NCBI GenBank assembly: GCA_020353135.1
Contig: CP070688.1
Location: forward strand, 3,662,212-3,693,419
Origin: Chloroflexota bacterium
GTDB taxonomy: Bacteria > Chloroflexota > Anaerolineae > Promineifilales > Promineifilaceae
Direction: 5' to 3'
Length of the DNA: 31,208 bases
Part shown: one piece after another, positions 22,599 to 30,729 of the stretch
Numbering within the stretch: position 1 is the first letter of the stretch
Layout: each line of letters starts with the position of its first letter
The notes under the pieces: generated by a model
The model's input: only the letters and a program-made list of their open reading frames with translations
Database searches by the model: none
Told to the model about the DNA's origin: nothing
Position numbers and translations under genes: made by a program

Positions 22599-23156
22599 AT
22601 GGTTAGAGAGATTCTTGTGGATGCTGAGTTGCGAATGAGGGGGAGCGTATCGGCCCTGGAGTCTGACCTGCAGACTTTCCGCACAGGAGTAGCTTCGCCC
22701 CAGTTGCTGGATCGGATTGAAGTGGAGATGTATGGGGCCATGCTGCCGCTGAATCAATTGGCGGTTATCGCTGTGCCGGAACCACAACAGTTATCGATCA
22801 GGCCTTATGATCCGAGTTCATTGTCGGCGATAGAGCGCTCGATTCTGAAGTCTGACCTTGGCCTGACGCCAAATAACGATGGTTCTATTATCCGGCTGAA
22901 CATTCCTCGGCTGACAGAAGAGCGGCGTCGCGAATTGTCTCGCCTCGTCAATAAAAGAGTGGAAGAAGCTCGCGTAGCAGTACGTAATGTACGCCGGGAT
23001 GTCCTGAACGATCTGCGGGAATTGAAAGACGAAAAAGAGATTTCAGAGAATCAGTTCTACATCTCGCAAGACGATCTACAGAAGCTGACCGACAATTATG
23101 TAGCCCAAGTTGACGATCTCGGCCAAAAGAAAGAAGCTGAGATTATGGAAGTTTAA
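22599..23156 (+). CDS. frr: Ribosome recycling factor
   Basis: RRF splits post-termination ribosomes together with EF-G. The 185-residue protein begins M-V-R-E-I-L and shows R-T-G-V-A-S-P-Q-L-L-D-R-I, L-N-Q-L-A-V-I-A-V-P-E-P-Q, I-R-P-Y-D-P-S, G-L-T-P-N-N-D-G and L-T-E-E-R-R-R-E-L-S-R-L-V. The ATG at 22599 has SD GGAGGG about 4-5 nt upstream. A GTG at 22587, at the front of that SD, would consume it as coding sequence and is less likely. The gene lies just after pyrH and 8 bp before uppS. Confidence 0.96.
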   Translation: MVREILVDAELRMRGSVSALESDLQTFRTGVASPQLLDRIEVEMYGAMLPLNQLAVIAVPEPQQLSIRPYDPSSLSAIERSILKSDLGLTPNNDGSIIRLNIPRLTEERRRELSRLVNKRVEEARVAVRNVRRDVLNDLRELKDEKEISENQFYISQDDLQKLTDNYVAQVDDLGQKKEAEIMEV

Positions 23157-23164
23157 GGAGCCAT

Positions 23165-23893
23165 ATGGCCGGCCAGAAAGAGCCGCTCGATTTCAAAGAC
23201 ATCAGCGTACCGACACACGTGGCCATCATTATGGATGGAAACGGACGCTGGGCGAAGCAGCGCAGGTTGCCACGCCAGGCCGGCCATCGGGCAGGGGTTG
23301 AAAACCTGCGCCGAGTAATCGAGGCCTGCATAGAATTTGGTATCAAGATCCTAACGATCTACGCATTTTCTACAGAAAATTGGGGCCGGCCGGAAAGCGA
23401 AGTGCGCGGTCTGATGCGTATATTTCGACGCGTGCTTGACCAGGAGTTGAATGAATTGCACGCGCAAGGCGTATGCCTCCATCATTTGGGCGATCTTGGC
23501 GGAATAGATCCGACGCTACAAAAGAAAGTGCTTCATGCAACCGATCTCACTAAGGACAATGACCGTCTCATATTGAATGTCGCCTTCAATTACGGTGGTA
23601 GAGCCGAAATCCTACATGCGGTGAAGGAGATGCTGGCCGACGATGTTTCGGCCGCAGAACTGAACGAAGAACTCTTCAGTTCCTATCTCTTCACTCATGG
23701 ACTGCCTGATCCAGATCTGGTCATTAGAACCAGTGGCGAGCTGCGGGTAAGTAATTTCCTCATTTGGCAGGCGGCGTATGCTGAGTTCTATGCTGCGCCA
23801 GAGTACTGGCCTGACTTCGGTCGCGAGCAGCTTTATCAGGCTCTTGTCGCCTACAGCCAGCGCGAACGCCGCTACGGTTTGCTGGCCGAATGA
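23165..23893 (+). CDS. uppS: Isoprenyl transferase (undecaprenyl diphosphate synthase)
   Basis: Cis-prenyltransferase making the C55 lipid carrier for peptidoglycan and glycan export. It has the catalytic Asp24 in I-I-M-D-G-N-G-R-W-A, then G-H-R-A-G, A-F-S-T-E-N-W-G-R-P, N-V-A-F-N-Y-G-G-R-A-E-I and the C-terminal signature P-D-L-V-I-R-T-S-G-E-L-R-V-S-N-F-L-I-W-Q. 242 residues is typical. The SD AAGGAG sits 4-5 nt before the ATG. It is coupled to cdsA, which starts 24 bp after its stop. Confidence 0.97.
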   Translation: MAGQKEPLDFKDISVPTHVAIIMDGNGRWAKQRRLPRQAGHRAGVENLRRVIEACIEFGIKILTIYAFSTENWGRPESEVRGLMRIFRRVLDQELNELHAQGVCLHHLGDLGGIDPTLQKKVLHATDLTKDNDRLILNVAFNYGGRAEILHAVKEMLADDVSAAELNEELFSSYLFTHGLPDPDLVIRTSGELRVSNFLIWQAAYAEFYAAPEYWPDFGREQLYQALVAYSQRERRYGLLAE

Positions 23894-23917
23894 TGGTCTA
23901 GGGGAAGTAGGCAACCG

Positions 23918-24745
23918 ATGTTTCTCAGACGTGCGCTTGTTGTCTTTACCCTTGGTCCTCTGACGCTCTTACTCATCTACCTTGGCGGCTGGTTCTACTT
24001 CTTGCCGTTTGCTGTCCTGCTCAGTATCGCCGCTTATGAATACTCCCAAATGGTCGGCAAGCTGGGCTGGCGGTCGCCGCTCTGGCTCATACTTCCGGTT
24101 GCCCTCGCTCTGTGGCTCGTCCCAGTCGACGTACAAATGATGCTCTTTGACAAGCAGTTCGCCGACATCGATTTGGTTTCGGCCGCCCTCCTGATCGGGA
24201 TGTTCGCGGCAATGGCCTATGCGCTGTGGCTGTTTGAGAAGCGGCCGGACGAGAATGCACCGGCTGCGTGGATGGCGACTGCCGGTGGGATAGTGTTGCT
24301 TGGCTGGTTGGGAAGTTACTTCTTTCAGCTGCGCGGTGTCGGCGAATCGGCCGCGCAGTGGACGGCGCTGGCTATGCTAGGCACGTGGATCGCCGATTCG
24401 GGTGCCTACGTCTTTGGCAAAACCATGGGTAGACACAAGCTTGCGCCCCTTCTGAGCCCTAAGAAGACGGTGGAGGGTTATGTTGGCGGGATAGTGTCGG
24501 GTACATTGATTACAGTCGCGATCGCATATTTCATGGACCTGCCCTTGACAACCGCCCTGGCGCTGGGCTTACTGGTATCGGTAGTTAGCCCGGCCGGTGA
24601 TCTAGGAGTTTCAATGTTGAAGCGTTCGGTGGGGGTTAAGGACTCGGGCAGCTTACTGCCGGGCCATGGCGGCGCGCTGGATCGCATCGACAGTTTGATC
24701 TGGTCGGTAGCCCTAGCATACTTCCTCGTTACCATAGCCGGTTAG
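23918..24745 (+). CDS. cdsA: Phosphatidate cytidylyltransferase
   Basis: An integral membrane enzyme that makes CDP-diacylglycerol from phosphatidic acid and CTP. There are about seven hydrophobic helices. Motifs: [12 protein letters not shown] (about 154-165), [13 protein letters not shown] and the family signature, which runs from G-D-L-G to L-D-R-I-D-S-L at about residues 227-260 and includes [19 protein letters not shown]. The signature is complete, so the enzyme should be active. In many bacteria dxr and rseP follow cdsA; here a fructose bisphosphatase gene follows. Confidence 0.97.
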   Translation: MFLRRALVVFTLGPLTLLLIYLGGWFYFLPFAVLLSIAAYEYSQMVGKLGWRSPLWLILPVALALWLVPVDVQMMLFDKQFADIDLVSAALLIGMFAAMAYALWLFEKRPDENAPAAWMATAGGIVLLGWLGSYFFQLRGVGESAAQWTALAMLGTWIADSGAYVFGKTMGRHKLAPLLSPKKTVEGYVGGIVSGTLITVAIAYFMDLPLTTALALGLLVSVVSPAGDLGVSMLKRSVGVKDSGSLLPGHGGALDRIDSLIWSVALAYFLVTIAG

Positions 24746-24759
24746 CCGGAGGATGGATC

Positions 24760-25761
24760 TTGGAGAAGATCGTCACGATCGAAAGATTTATCCTGGATAA
24801 CCAGCCCGAAACGGCGGTCGGCGATTTTACCAGTCTACTGTACGACATCGCTTTGGCTGCCAAAGCCATCTCGGCTAAGATGTTGCGTGCCGGCCTCGTT
24901 AGCATTCTTGGCCAGAGCGGCCGCACCAATGTCCAGGGCGAGATCCAGCAGAAGCTTGATGTGTACGCGGACCAGGTGATCGTAAGCCTGTGTAATCACA
25001 CCGGTCGGTTGTGCGTCATGGCATCTGAGGAACACGCGGATATCATCAGCATTCCGGAGAATTATGCGAAGGGCCGCTATGTCCTCGTCTTCGATCCCTT
25101 AGATGGTAGCAGCAACATCGACGTGAACGTCAGCACGGGGACGATCTTCGGCATATATCGGTGCCTAGAGTATGAGAATCGCGGTCGAATGGAGGATTGT
25201 CTTCAGCCGGCGCGTAACCTGGTTGCGGCCGGTTACATCCTATACGGGACCAGCACAATGCTAGTGTACACTACTGGTTCGGGCGTACATGGCTTTACAC
25301 TGGATCCCGATTTGGGTGAGTTCTTACTGTCACACGAAGACTTGCGCATGCCGGACAAGCCTAAATACTACAGTACGAACTACTCGTACCGCAGCAAGTG
25401 GCCAAAGAACACACGCGCTTACGTTGACTGGCTGATCGAAGGCGCCGGAACTGAGAAGGGGCTATCAGAGCGTTATATCGGGTCCCTGGTCGCTGATTTT
25501 CACCGCAACTTGTTAGAAGGCGGCATTTTCCTCTATCCGGGTCAGGAGGGCAGTCCAAATGGTAAATTGCGTCTCCTTTACGAAGCCGGACCATTGGCGT
25601 TTATTATCGAGCAGGCCGGAGGATACGCGACCGACGGCAGGCAACCAATTCTGGACATTGAGCCTGAGGAGTTGCACCAGCGGGTGCCGTTAGTAATCGG
25701 CGACAGAAGACTGGCCCAAAGAGCAGAAGATTTTATGGGGATTTCGGTTGCCAATTCTTAG
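24760..25761 (+). CDS. fbp: Fructose-1,6-bisphosphatase, class I
   Basis: Hydrolyses fructose 1,6-bisphosphate in gluconeogenesis or a Calvin-type pathway. The metal site is visible in A-S-E-E (88-91) and [10 protein letters not shown] (112-121). Further motifs are the substrate-binding [10 protein letters not shown] region and [13 protein letters not shown], then G-G-I-F-L-Y-P, and [22 protein letters not shown]. 333 residues is normal. The start is TTG at 24760 with SD GGAGG (24748-24752) 7 nt upstream. An ATG at 24753 is out of frame. It begins 14 bp after cdsA and so reads as part of that operon. Confidence 0.96.
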   Translation: MEKIVTIERFILDNQPETAVGDFTSLLYDIALAAKAISAKMLRAGLVSILGQSGRTNVQGEIQQKLDVYADQVIVSLCNHTGRLCVMASEEHADIISIPENYAKGRYVLVFDPLDGSSNIDVNVSTGTIFGIYRCLEYENRGRMEDCLQPARNLVAAGYILYGTSTMLVYTTGSGVHGFTLDPDLGEFLLSHEDLRMPDKPKYYSTNYSYRSKWPKNTRAYVDWLIEGAGTEKGLSERYIGSLVADFHRNLLEGGIFLYPGQEGSPNGKLRLLYEAGPLAFIIEQAGGYATDGRQPILDIEPEELHQRVPLVIGDRRLAQRAEDFMGISVANS

Positions 25762-25829
25762 GCATCGCTGGGCGAAGAGAGGATAAACGCCCTCATTCAA
25801 TGAAGGACTTCACTTGGTGCACATTGTCT

Positions 25830-25858
25830 TTGACTTGCCTCGGGTGGCGTGATATACT
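25830..25858 (+). promoter_or_regulatory. Promoter of rho
   Basis: TTGACT (25830-25835) and TATACT (25853-25858) are exactly 17 nt apart. Transcription should start near 25865. Confidence 0.75.
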
Positions 25859-25979
25859 CCCGCTGCCCAAAGTCTGAGTTAACTAACAATCCCCTTAACA
25901 GTCGGCCAAATGGCGGGCCACGTGTCGTTGATGTTCGCCCATAATCATCCATAACACTAAGTAAGAAGATCTTCCGAGA

Positions 25980-25995
25980 ATCAGCCGTAGCTGAT
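25980..25995 (+). promoter_or_regulatory. Hairpin in the rho leader
   Basis: ATCAGC (25980-25985) and GCTGAT (25990-25995) form a perfect 6-bp stem with tetraloop CGTA, about 115 nt into the leader. Confidence 0.4.
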
Positions 25996-26081
25996 GCTTA
26001 TCTAATTCTTGTGGATCGCGTACGATAAGGGCAGAAGGCGGGCCAACACTACAACCGGCTGATGATTGAAGGGGAAAAACA

Positions 26082-27380
26082 ATGGGAGCCGGAGAAGAGC
26101 ATATGGACATTAATGAATTGCAGTCAATGAAACTGACCGAGTTGCGCGAAACTGCCCGTGATCTGGAAGTAGCGGGCTTTTCGACAATGCGTAAGCAGGA
26201 TCTCATTTTTGAAATCTTGAGGAAGAAAGTCCAGGCCCAGGGTCACGGCTTTCGTGGTGGTGTCTTGGAAATCGTCGAAGATGACAAGCAGACGATGGGT
26301 TTCTTGCGGTCGCGGAACTACTTGCCTGGCCAGGATGACATCTATGTATCGAACTCACAGATTCGCCGGCTGGGATTGCGAACCGGCGATATGGTGCTCG
26401 GCCAGGTTCGTGTGCCAAAAGACAACGAGAAGTACTATAGCCTGCTCAGGGTCGAGGCTGTCAATGGCATGGATCCAGAGAAGGCGAAGCGCCGGCCGCG
26501 CTTTGAGTCTCTAACACCTATCTTCCCTCTGGAAAAGCTCAAACTTGAACGAGAACCGCATATCTTGTCAACGCGAATGCTGGACTTGATTGCCCCAATC
26601 GGCCGTGGCCAGCGTGGCCTGATCGTCTCGCCGCCGAAAGCAGGAAAGACGACGGTATTGAAAGACATCGCCAACGGAACCACAGCCAATTACTCCGACA
26701 TCCATCTTATGGTGGCTCTGATCGGCGAACGACCGGAAGAAGTGACGGACATGCAGCGCTCGGTAGACGGAGAAGTGATTAGCTCGACTTTCGACGAGCC
26801 GGTCAAACAACACTGCCGGGTGGCCGAAATGGCCCTGGCACGGGCGAAACGTCTTGTGGAGTCAGGAATCGATGTCGTCATCCTGCTCGATTCGATCACC
26901 CGCCTAGCACGGGCATATAACCTGACGGTGTCCCCCAGTGGGCGCACGCTGTCCGGCGGTCTGGATCCATCAGCACTTTATCCGCCAAAGCGGTTTTTTG
27001 GCGCCGCACGCAACATCGAAGAAGGCGGGAGTCTGACCATCATCGCTACATGCCTGGTAGATACGGGTAGCCGGATGGACGACGTGATTTATGAGGAGTT
27101 CAAGGGTACCGGCAATATGGAACTGCTGCTGAGCCGCCGGTTACAGGAAAGGCGAATCTTCCCGGCTTATGACATCGAGCGGTCTAGCACGCGACGGGAA
27201 GAGCTACTTCTGTCCGGAGACGAATTACAGCGCGTTTACACCATGCGGAGAATGCTGGCGCACTTGATGGACACGCCAGGATATGACATTAGCAGCGCGA
27301 CTGGGGCTGTGCTTCAGCGAATGCGTGAAACCAAGACGAACTACGAGTTCTTGGAAACGCTAACAAAGGATATGATGTAG
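26082..27380 (+). CDS. rho: Transcription termination factor Rho
   Basis: A hexameric RNA-dependent ATPase that ends transcription of untranslated RNA. It contains the Rho_N helical domain (about 8-50), the cold-shock-like RNA-binding domain (about 55-125, G-F-L-R and Y-V-S-N-S-Q-I-R-R), and the ATPase core with Walker A PPKAGKTT (184-191), Walker [17 protein letters not shown] and [13 protein letters not shown]. It is compact (432 residues) with no large N-terminal insertion. The ATG at 26082 has SD AAGGGG. The ATG at 26103 (M-D-I-N-E-L-Q) with GGAG is an alternative that still keeps all domains. Confidence 0.97.
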   Translation: MGAGEEHMDINELQSMKLTELRETARDLEVAGFSTMRKQDLIFEILRKKVQAQGHGFRGGVLEIVEDDKQTMGFLRSRNYLPGQDDIYVSNSQIRRLGLRTGDMVLGQVRVPKDNEKYYSLLRVEAVNGMDPEKAKRRPRFESLTPIFPLEKLKLEREPHILSTRMLDLIAPIGRGQRGLIVSPPKAGKTTVLKDIANGTTANYSDIHLMVALIGERPEEVTDMQRSVDGEVISSTFDEPVKQHCRVAEMALARAKRLVESGIDVVILLDSITRLARAYNLTVSPSGRTLSGGLDPSALYPPKRFFGAARNIEEGGSLTIIATCLVDTGSRMDDVIYEEFKGTGNMELLLSRRLQERRIFPAYDIERSSTRREELLLSGDELQRVYTMRRMLAHLMDTPGYDISSATGAVLQRMRETKTNYEFLETLTKDMM

Positions 27381-27403
27381 CCTTTGAAGGCAGGCTTTGA
27401 GGT

Positions 27404-27441
27404 GGCGCCATAGGCGCCGCGACTGAGATCCTTCAGTCGCG
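27404..27441 (+). repeat. Two adjacent inverted repeats after rho
   Basis: GGCGCC occurs twice (27404-27409, 27413-27418), and CGCGACTGA (27418-27426) pairs perfectly with TCAGTCGCG (27433-27441) around a 6-nt loop. Neither is followed by a T-run. They may protect the rho mRNA 3' end or assist termination. Confidence 0.5.
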
Positions 27442-27467
27442 CAACAATGTGAACAAGTAGTGAGAAG

Positions 27468-27490
27468 ACGGGCCGCACTGGGCGGCCCGT
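27468..27490 (+). terminator. Hairpin terminator downstream of rho
   Basis: ACGGGCCGC (27468-27476) and GCGGCCCGT (27482-27490) form a perfect 9-bp GC-rich stem with a 5-nt loop, followed by the short tract TTCTTGATGT. The T-tract is poor, so efficiency is uncertain. Confidence 0.55.
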
Positions 27491-27546
27491 TCTTGATGTG
27501 GAGCGCCATTATGGTAGCATCCTGCGTCGCATTGTAAAGCTGACTC

Positions 27547-28629
27547 ATGGATGGGATACGAGAATTCTTACAGCGTTATGGCGCACACCTAGCGCTCGTC
27601 GTCGGGGCGATTGTTTTGTTCATCGCTGCTTCCGTTGTGCCCTTTGACGATCTGCTAGGTTTTCAGGTCATGGCTGACCAGCGTGGCGAATCAGATGATG
27701 ACGCATACGGCGTTTTGCCCGAGAATCTGTTGGCAGCCGATTCCGCCCATGTACCCGCCGACTCTCTGGCCGATTTGAGCAACGTACCAGTACTGATCAA
27801 CAATAGCCTTTCCCCTGCGCTGAATCCGTACACGTTCGAGGGCAAGAAACCGCAACAGCAGGTGATCACGTACACGGTACAACCCAATGACACGCCGATC
27901 GGCATCGCCGAGCAGTTCGGTATCAAGCCTGAGACGCTGTTGGGAGGAAATGCGTTCTTGAGCGAGGAGGCCAGCGCACTCCAGGCCGGCTCAATGCTCG
28001 TGATTCTTCCCGTAGATGGCGTGTTGCACGACGTGGGTGAGGGTGACTCGCTAGAGAGAGTCGCTCAGCTGTATGGCGTAACTGAGGAGGATATCATCGC
28101 CTACGAGCCTAACGCGCTGGAGTTTCCCTACCGTCTGTATCCGGGAACGCAGATCATGGTGCCGGGCGGCGTACGCGACGTCTGGTTCTGGACGGCGCCG
28201 CAGCTGCCGTCTCGGCCTTCTTCGTCTGACTCTACTGGATCAGGTATCGCACCGCAGATCCAGGGAACCGGGACTTTCATCTGGCCTGTGGGCTACCGCC
28301 GGATCACGCAGCACTACTGGTATGGGCACCCAGCAATTGATATTGGCCTACCGGAGGGTACGGCGGTGCTGGCGTCTGATACAGGCACGGTTACGTGGGC
28401 CGGATGGAACGTCTATGGTTATGGCAATCTAATCGTAATAAACCATGGCAATGGGTACGAGACATATTACGGTCACTTGAGCGGCATTAACGTGGTGCCC
28501 GGGCAGGTGGTCTATCAGGGGAGTCAGATCGGTAGCTCTGGCAATACCGGCCGGTCGTCTGGCCCCCATTTGCACCTGGAGATTCGGTACTTCAACAGTA
28601 TGCTGGAGCCCATCAGCAATCTTCGCTGA
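27547..28629 (+). CDS. Membrane-anchored LysM / M23 family peptidase
   Basis: A cell-wall enzyme or activator. A membrane anchor (about 14-32) follows a short cytosolic start. Two LysM domains follow (about 106-155, Y-T-V-Q-P-N-D-T; and about 160-206, H-D-V-G-E-G-D-S-L), which bind peptidoglycan. A Pro/Ser-rich linker (219-240) leads to an M23 (LytM) domain (about 243-360) with the zinc ligands H261-xxx-D265 and H343 in G-P-H-L-H-L-E, plus H310 in Y-G-H. All metal and catalytic positions are present, so it should be active, unlike degenerate LytM activators. No strong SD precedes the ATG. The stop lies 2 nt from the stop of the convergent rlmN gene. Confidence 0.93.
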   Translation: MDGIREFLQRYGAHLALVVGAIVLFIAASVVPFDDLLGFQVMADQRGESDDDAYGVLPENLLAADSAHVPADSLADLSNVPVLINNSLSPALNPYTFEGKKPQQQVITYTVQPNDTPIGIAEQFGIKPETLLGGNAFLSEEASALQAGSMLVILPVDGVLHDVGEGDSLERVAQLYGVTEEDIIAYEPNALEFPYRLYPGTQIMVPGGVRDVWFWTAPQLPSRPSSSDSTGSGIAPQIQGTGTFIWPVGYRRITQHYWYGHPAIDIGLPEGTAVLASDTGTVTWAGWNVYGYGNLIVINHGNGYETYYGHLSGINVVPGQVVYQGSQIGSSGNTGRSSGPHLHLEIRYFNSMLEPISNLR

Positions 28630-28631
28630 TG

Positions 28632-29684
28632 TCAGACAGAATCGATAGTCATCCGGTCGCGCAGTTGGCCGCAGCCGGCCTGTATGTCTATGCCACGGCG
28701 CACGCGCACGGAACTGGTCACGCCATTGGCCGCCAAAGTTTTCTGGAACGCGGCCACTCTCGAAGGATCTGACGGCCTACCCTGGTAACCGGCCGTCGGA
28801 TTGAGCGGAATGAGGTTGACGTGACATAGCATACCCGATAGTAATCGCCCAAGTTGCTCTGCCTGCTCGATCGTGTCGTTCTCGCGTGCGATCAACGCCC
28901 ATTCAAAGGTTAGCCTTCGACCTGTTTGCCGTATGTAGTAACGGCAAGCCTCCATTAAGGATGCCAATGGCCAGCGGCGGGCGACCGGGATCAACCTGTT
29001 CCGCTCTCGGTCGCTGGCCGCATGCAAAGATACGGCCAGCGGCGTCTGGCGTCTCTCATCCGCATAGCGGCGAATGGCGGGAACCAGACCTACGGTGGAG
29101 ATGGTGAGCCTGCGTGCGCCCAAGTTGAATCCTTCAGAATCTGTCAGGCGATCCACAGCCATCAGCGTACTATCGTAATTGTGCAACGGCTCGCCCATGC
29201 CCATGAAGACGATATTGGTAATCTTATTACCGTCGTCGGCCAGCTCCCGAGCAAAATGCAGTACTTGAGCCACTATCTCTCCCACAGAGAGATTCCGCGA
29301 AAAACCCATTTGGCCGGTGGCGCAAAATACACAGCCCATCGCACAGCCAGCCTGCGTACTTATGCAAATCGTGCGTCTTTTGTTATAGTGCATGAGCACG
29401 GTCTCGATGAAGTCCCCGTCGGAGAGCTGAAATAGAAGTTTGGTGGTCATGCGGTCTGAGGAATTCTGCCGGGCCGTCACATCCCACGTGTCCAGTGAAA
29501 CCGCTTTTTTTAGCTCATGGCGAAGCGATGCTGGCAAATTGGTCATTTGCTCAATGTCACTTGCGTACCGCCGATAGAGCCACTGCCACAGTTGTCTGGC
29601 CCTGTAGTCGGGTTGCCCGAGATCCTGCATCAGTTCCGTAAGTTGAATTAGGTCCAGATCATACAAATTGAGGCGAGTGGTCAT
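28632..29684 (-). CDS. rlmN: 23S rRNA (and tRNA) C2-adenine methyltransferase RlmN
   Basis: A radical-SAM methyltransferase acting on A2503 of 23S rRNA and A37 of some tRNAs. The cluster motif is C114-A-M-G-C118-V-F-C121. Further motifs are V-F-M-G-M-G-E-P-L-H-N-Y, the S-T-V-G-L-V-P segment, and the C-terminal resolving Cys338 in A-G-C-G-Q-L; Cys118-type and Cys338-type residues form the methyl-transfer pair in this family. 350 residues is normal. The ATG at 29684 has SD GAGG, 7 nt upstream. It is convergent with the M23 peptidase gene. Confidence 0.96.
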   Translation of the reverse strand: MTTRLNLYDLDLIQLTELMQDLGQPDYRARQLWQWLYRRYASDIEQMTNLPASLRHELKKAVSLDTWDVTARQNSSDRMTTKLLFQLSDGDFIETVLMHYNKRRTICISTQAGCAMGCVFCATGQMGFSRNLSVGEIVAQVLHFARELADDGNKITNIVFMGMGEPLHNYDSTLMAVDRLTDSEGFNLGARRLTISTVGLVPAIRRYADERRQTPLAVSLHAASDRERNRLIPVARRWPLASLMEACRYYIRQTGRRLTFEWALIARENDTIEQAEQLGRLLSGMLCHVNLIPLNPTAGYQGRPSDPSRVAAFQKTLAANGVTSSVRVRRGIDIQAGCGQLRDRMTIDSV

Positions 29685-29745
29685 GCTAAATCCTCACACT
29701 TCACGTATACCTGGCGGCCGCTACCGGTGCTGCGCCAGACGGTTG

Positions 29746-30585
29746 TCAAGTTGAACTATTCTGCCCATCTTGCTTCCGGATGAACTCCGTTAGCGCCTGC
29801 AGGTCATTCAATATCCAATCTGGCTTAACCTGGGAACTGTCAACATCCTCCAGGCGCGAAATGCCAGACAGCAACAGAATCGTGCGCATTCCGGCTGCGT
29901 GACCACCGGCAATGTCTGTACCCAAACGATCGCCGACCATGACGGTATCCTTCGTAGTACCGCTCAACAACCGCAGCGCCTCCTCAAAAATGGGCTTACC
30001 AGGCTTGCCTAGCACCAGCGGCGGTACCCCTGTTGCCGTTTCCAGAAAAGACAACATAGAGCCAGCTCCCGGAAGAGGGCCGTATTCAGTTGGGAATGTT
30101 ATGTCGGGATTGGTACCGACAAATTGGGCACCCTGATTGATCAGGTAAGTGGCGCTTGCCAGCTGCTCGTAACAGAAATGAGGCGTGAAACCAGCGACCA
30201 CGACATCGGCTCGCGCGTTGGCTCCGACAAAGCCTTCGTCGGGCAAGAGCTTGAAGCCGTGGGCAGTGATTGCCAGTCGAAGTCCCGTGTCGCCGACGAC
30301 GTATACGGTCGCGCCTCTAGGGTAAGCCGCGCTCAGATACAGCGCCGTCGTTTCAGCGGAGGTCAGAATCTGTTCAGGAGGGACGGAAACGCCAAACCCA
30401 TTGAGCTTGTCGCTGTATTGAGCAGCTACATTACGAGCGTTGTTAGTGGCCAGTATAAAGCCAAATCCCGAGCGCCGCAATTGCCCAAAAAACTGCCGAA
30501 GTCCTGGCACCGGTGTTTCCCCGTGCCACAATACACCGTCCATGTCCAAAATGAGATTCCGTATTGATGCATCTGTTCTTTCCAT
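29746..30585 (-). CDS. HAD-superfamily subfamily IIA phosphatase (NagD/PGP-like)
   Basis: A cytoplasmic phosphatase. Motif I L-D-M-D-G-V-L-W (Asp14, Asp16), motif II A-T-N-N-A, the C2a-type cap in the middle, motif III G-K-P-G-K-P and motif IV V-G-D-R-L-G-T-D-I are all present. Members act on 4-nitrophenyl phosphate, phosphoglycolate or nucleotides; the true substrate here is unknown. No SD precedes the ATG at 30585; instead TATAAT ends 6 nt upstream, suggesting a leaderless mRNA. It lies 61 bp upstream of rlmN on the same strand and is divergent from the glycosyltransferase gene. Confidence 0.93.
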   Translation of the reverse strand: MERTDASIRNLILDMDGVLWHGETPVPGLRQFFGQLRRSGFGFILATNNARNVAAQYSDKLNGFGVSVPPEQILTSAETTALYLSAAYPRGATVYVVGDTGLRLAITAHGFKLLPDEGFVGANARADVVVAGFTPHFCYEQLASATYLINQGAQFVGTNPDITFPTEYGPLPGAGSMLSFLETATGVPPLVLGKPGKPIFEEALRLLSGTTKDTVMVGDRLGTDIAGGHAAGMRTILLLSGISRLEDVDSSQVKPDWILNDLQALTEFIRKQDGQNSST

Positions 30586-30591
30586 GAGCTA

Positions 30592-30597
30592 ATTATA
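30592..30597 (-). promoter_or_regulatory. -10 box directly before the HAD-IIA start
   Basis: A perfect TATAAT on the minus strand (30597-30592) lies 6 nt before the ATG at 30585, so transcription would start on or beside the A of ATG. I see no clear -35 at 16-18 nt. Confidence 0.45.
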
Positions 30598-30628
30598 CTG
30601 AAACACGGAATCATGCGCCGGGGCGCGA

Positions 30629-30657
30629 TTGGAAAGCGCCGTGACGAATGTTATAAT
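30629..30657 (+). promoter_or_regulatory. Promoter of the glycosyltransferase gene
   Basis: TTGGAA (30629-30634) and a perfect TATAAT (30652-30657) are 17 nt apart. The start is expected near 30664, giving a 66-nt leader. Confidence 0.65.
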
Positions 30658-30729
30658 CTCGCGTCTTGGAAGACGGCCGATGTTAATCTCCTCGTCCGAA
30701 AAACAGTACCGGACACTCTTCGCGTAGTC

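Larger units (their letters stand above)
25762..26081 (+). other. Intergenic region and 5' leader of rho
   Basis: No ORF is supported. The left part carries the rho promoter (25830-25858); the right part is a leader of about 217 nt with the hairpin at 25980-25995 and SD AAGGGG 7 nt before the ATG. Rho autoregulates through long leaders in several bacteria, so this length may be meaningful. No intrinsic terminator for fbp is apparent. Confidence 0.55.

Noticed and set aside
24753..24755. ATG as the start of fbp
   Set aside because: It is in a different frame from the FBPase protein; the TTG at 24760 with SD GGAGG fits.
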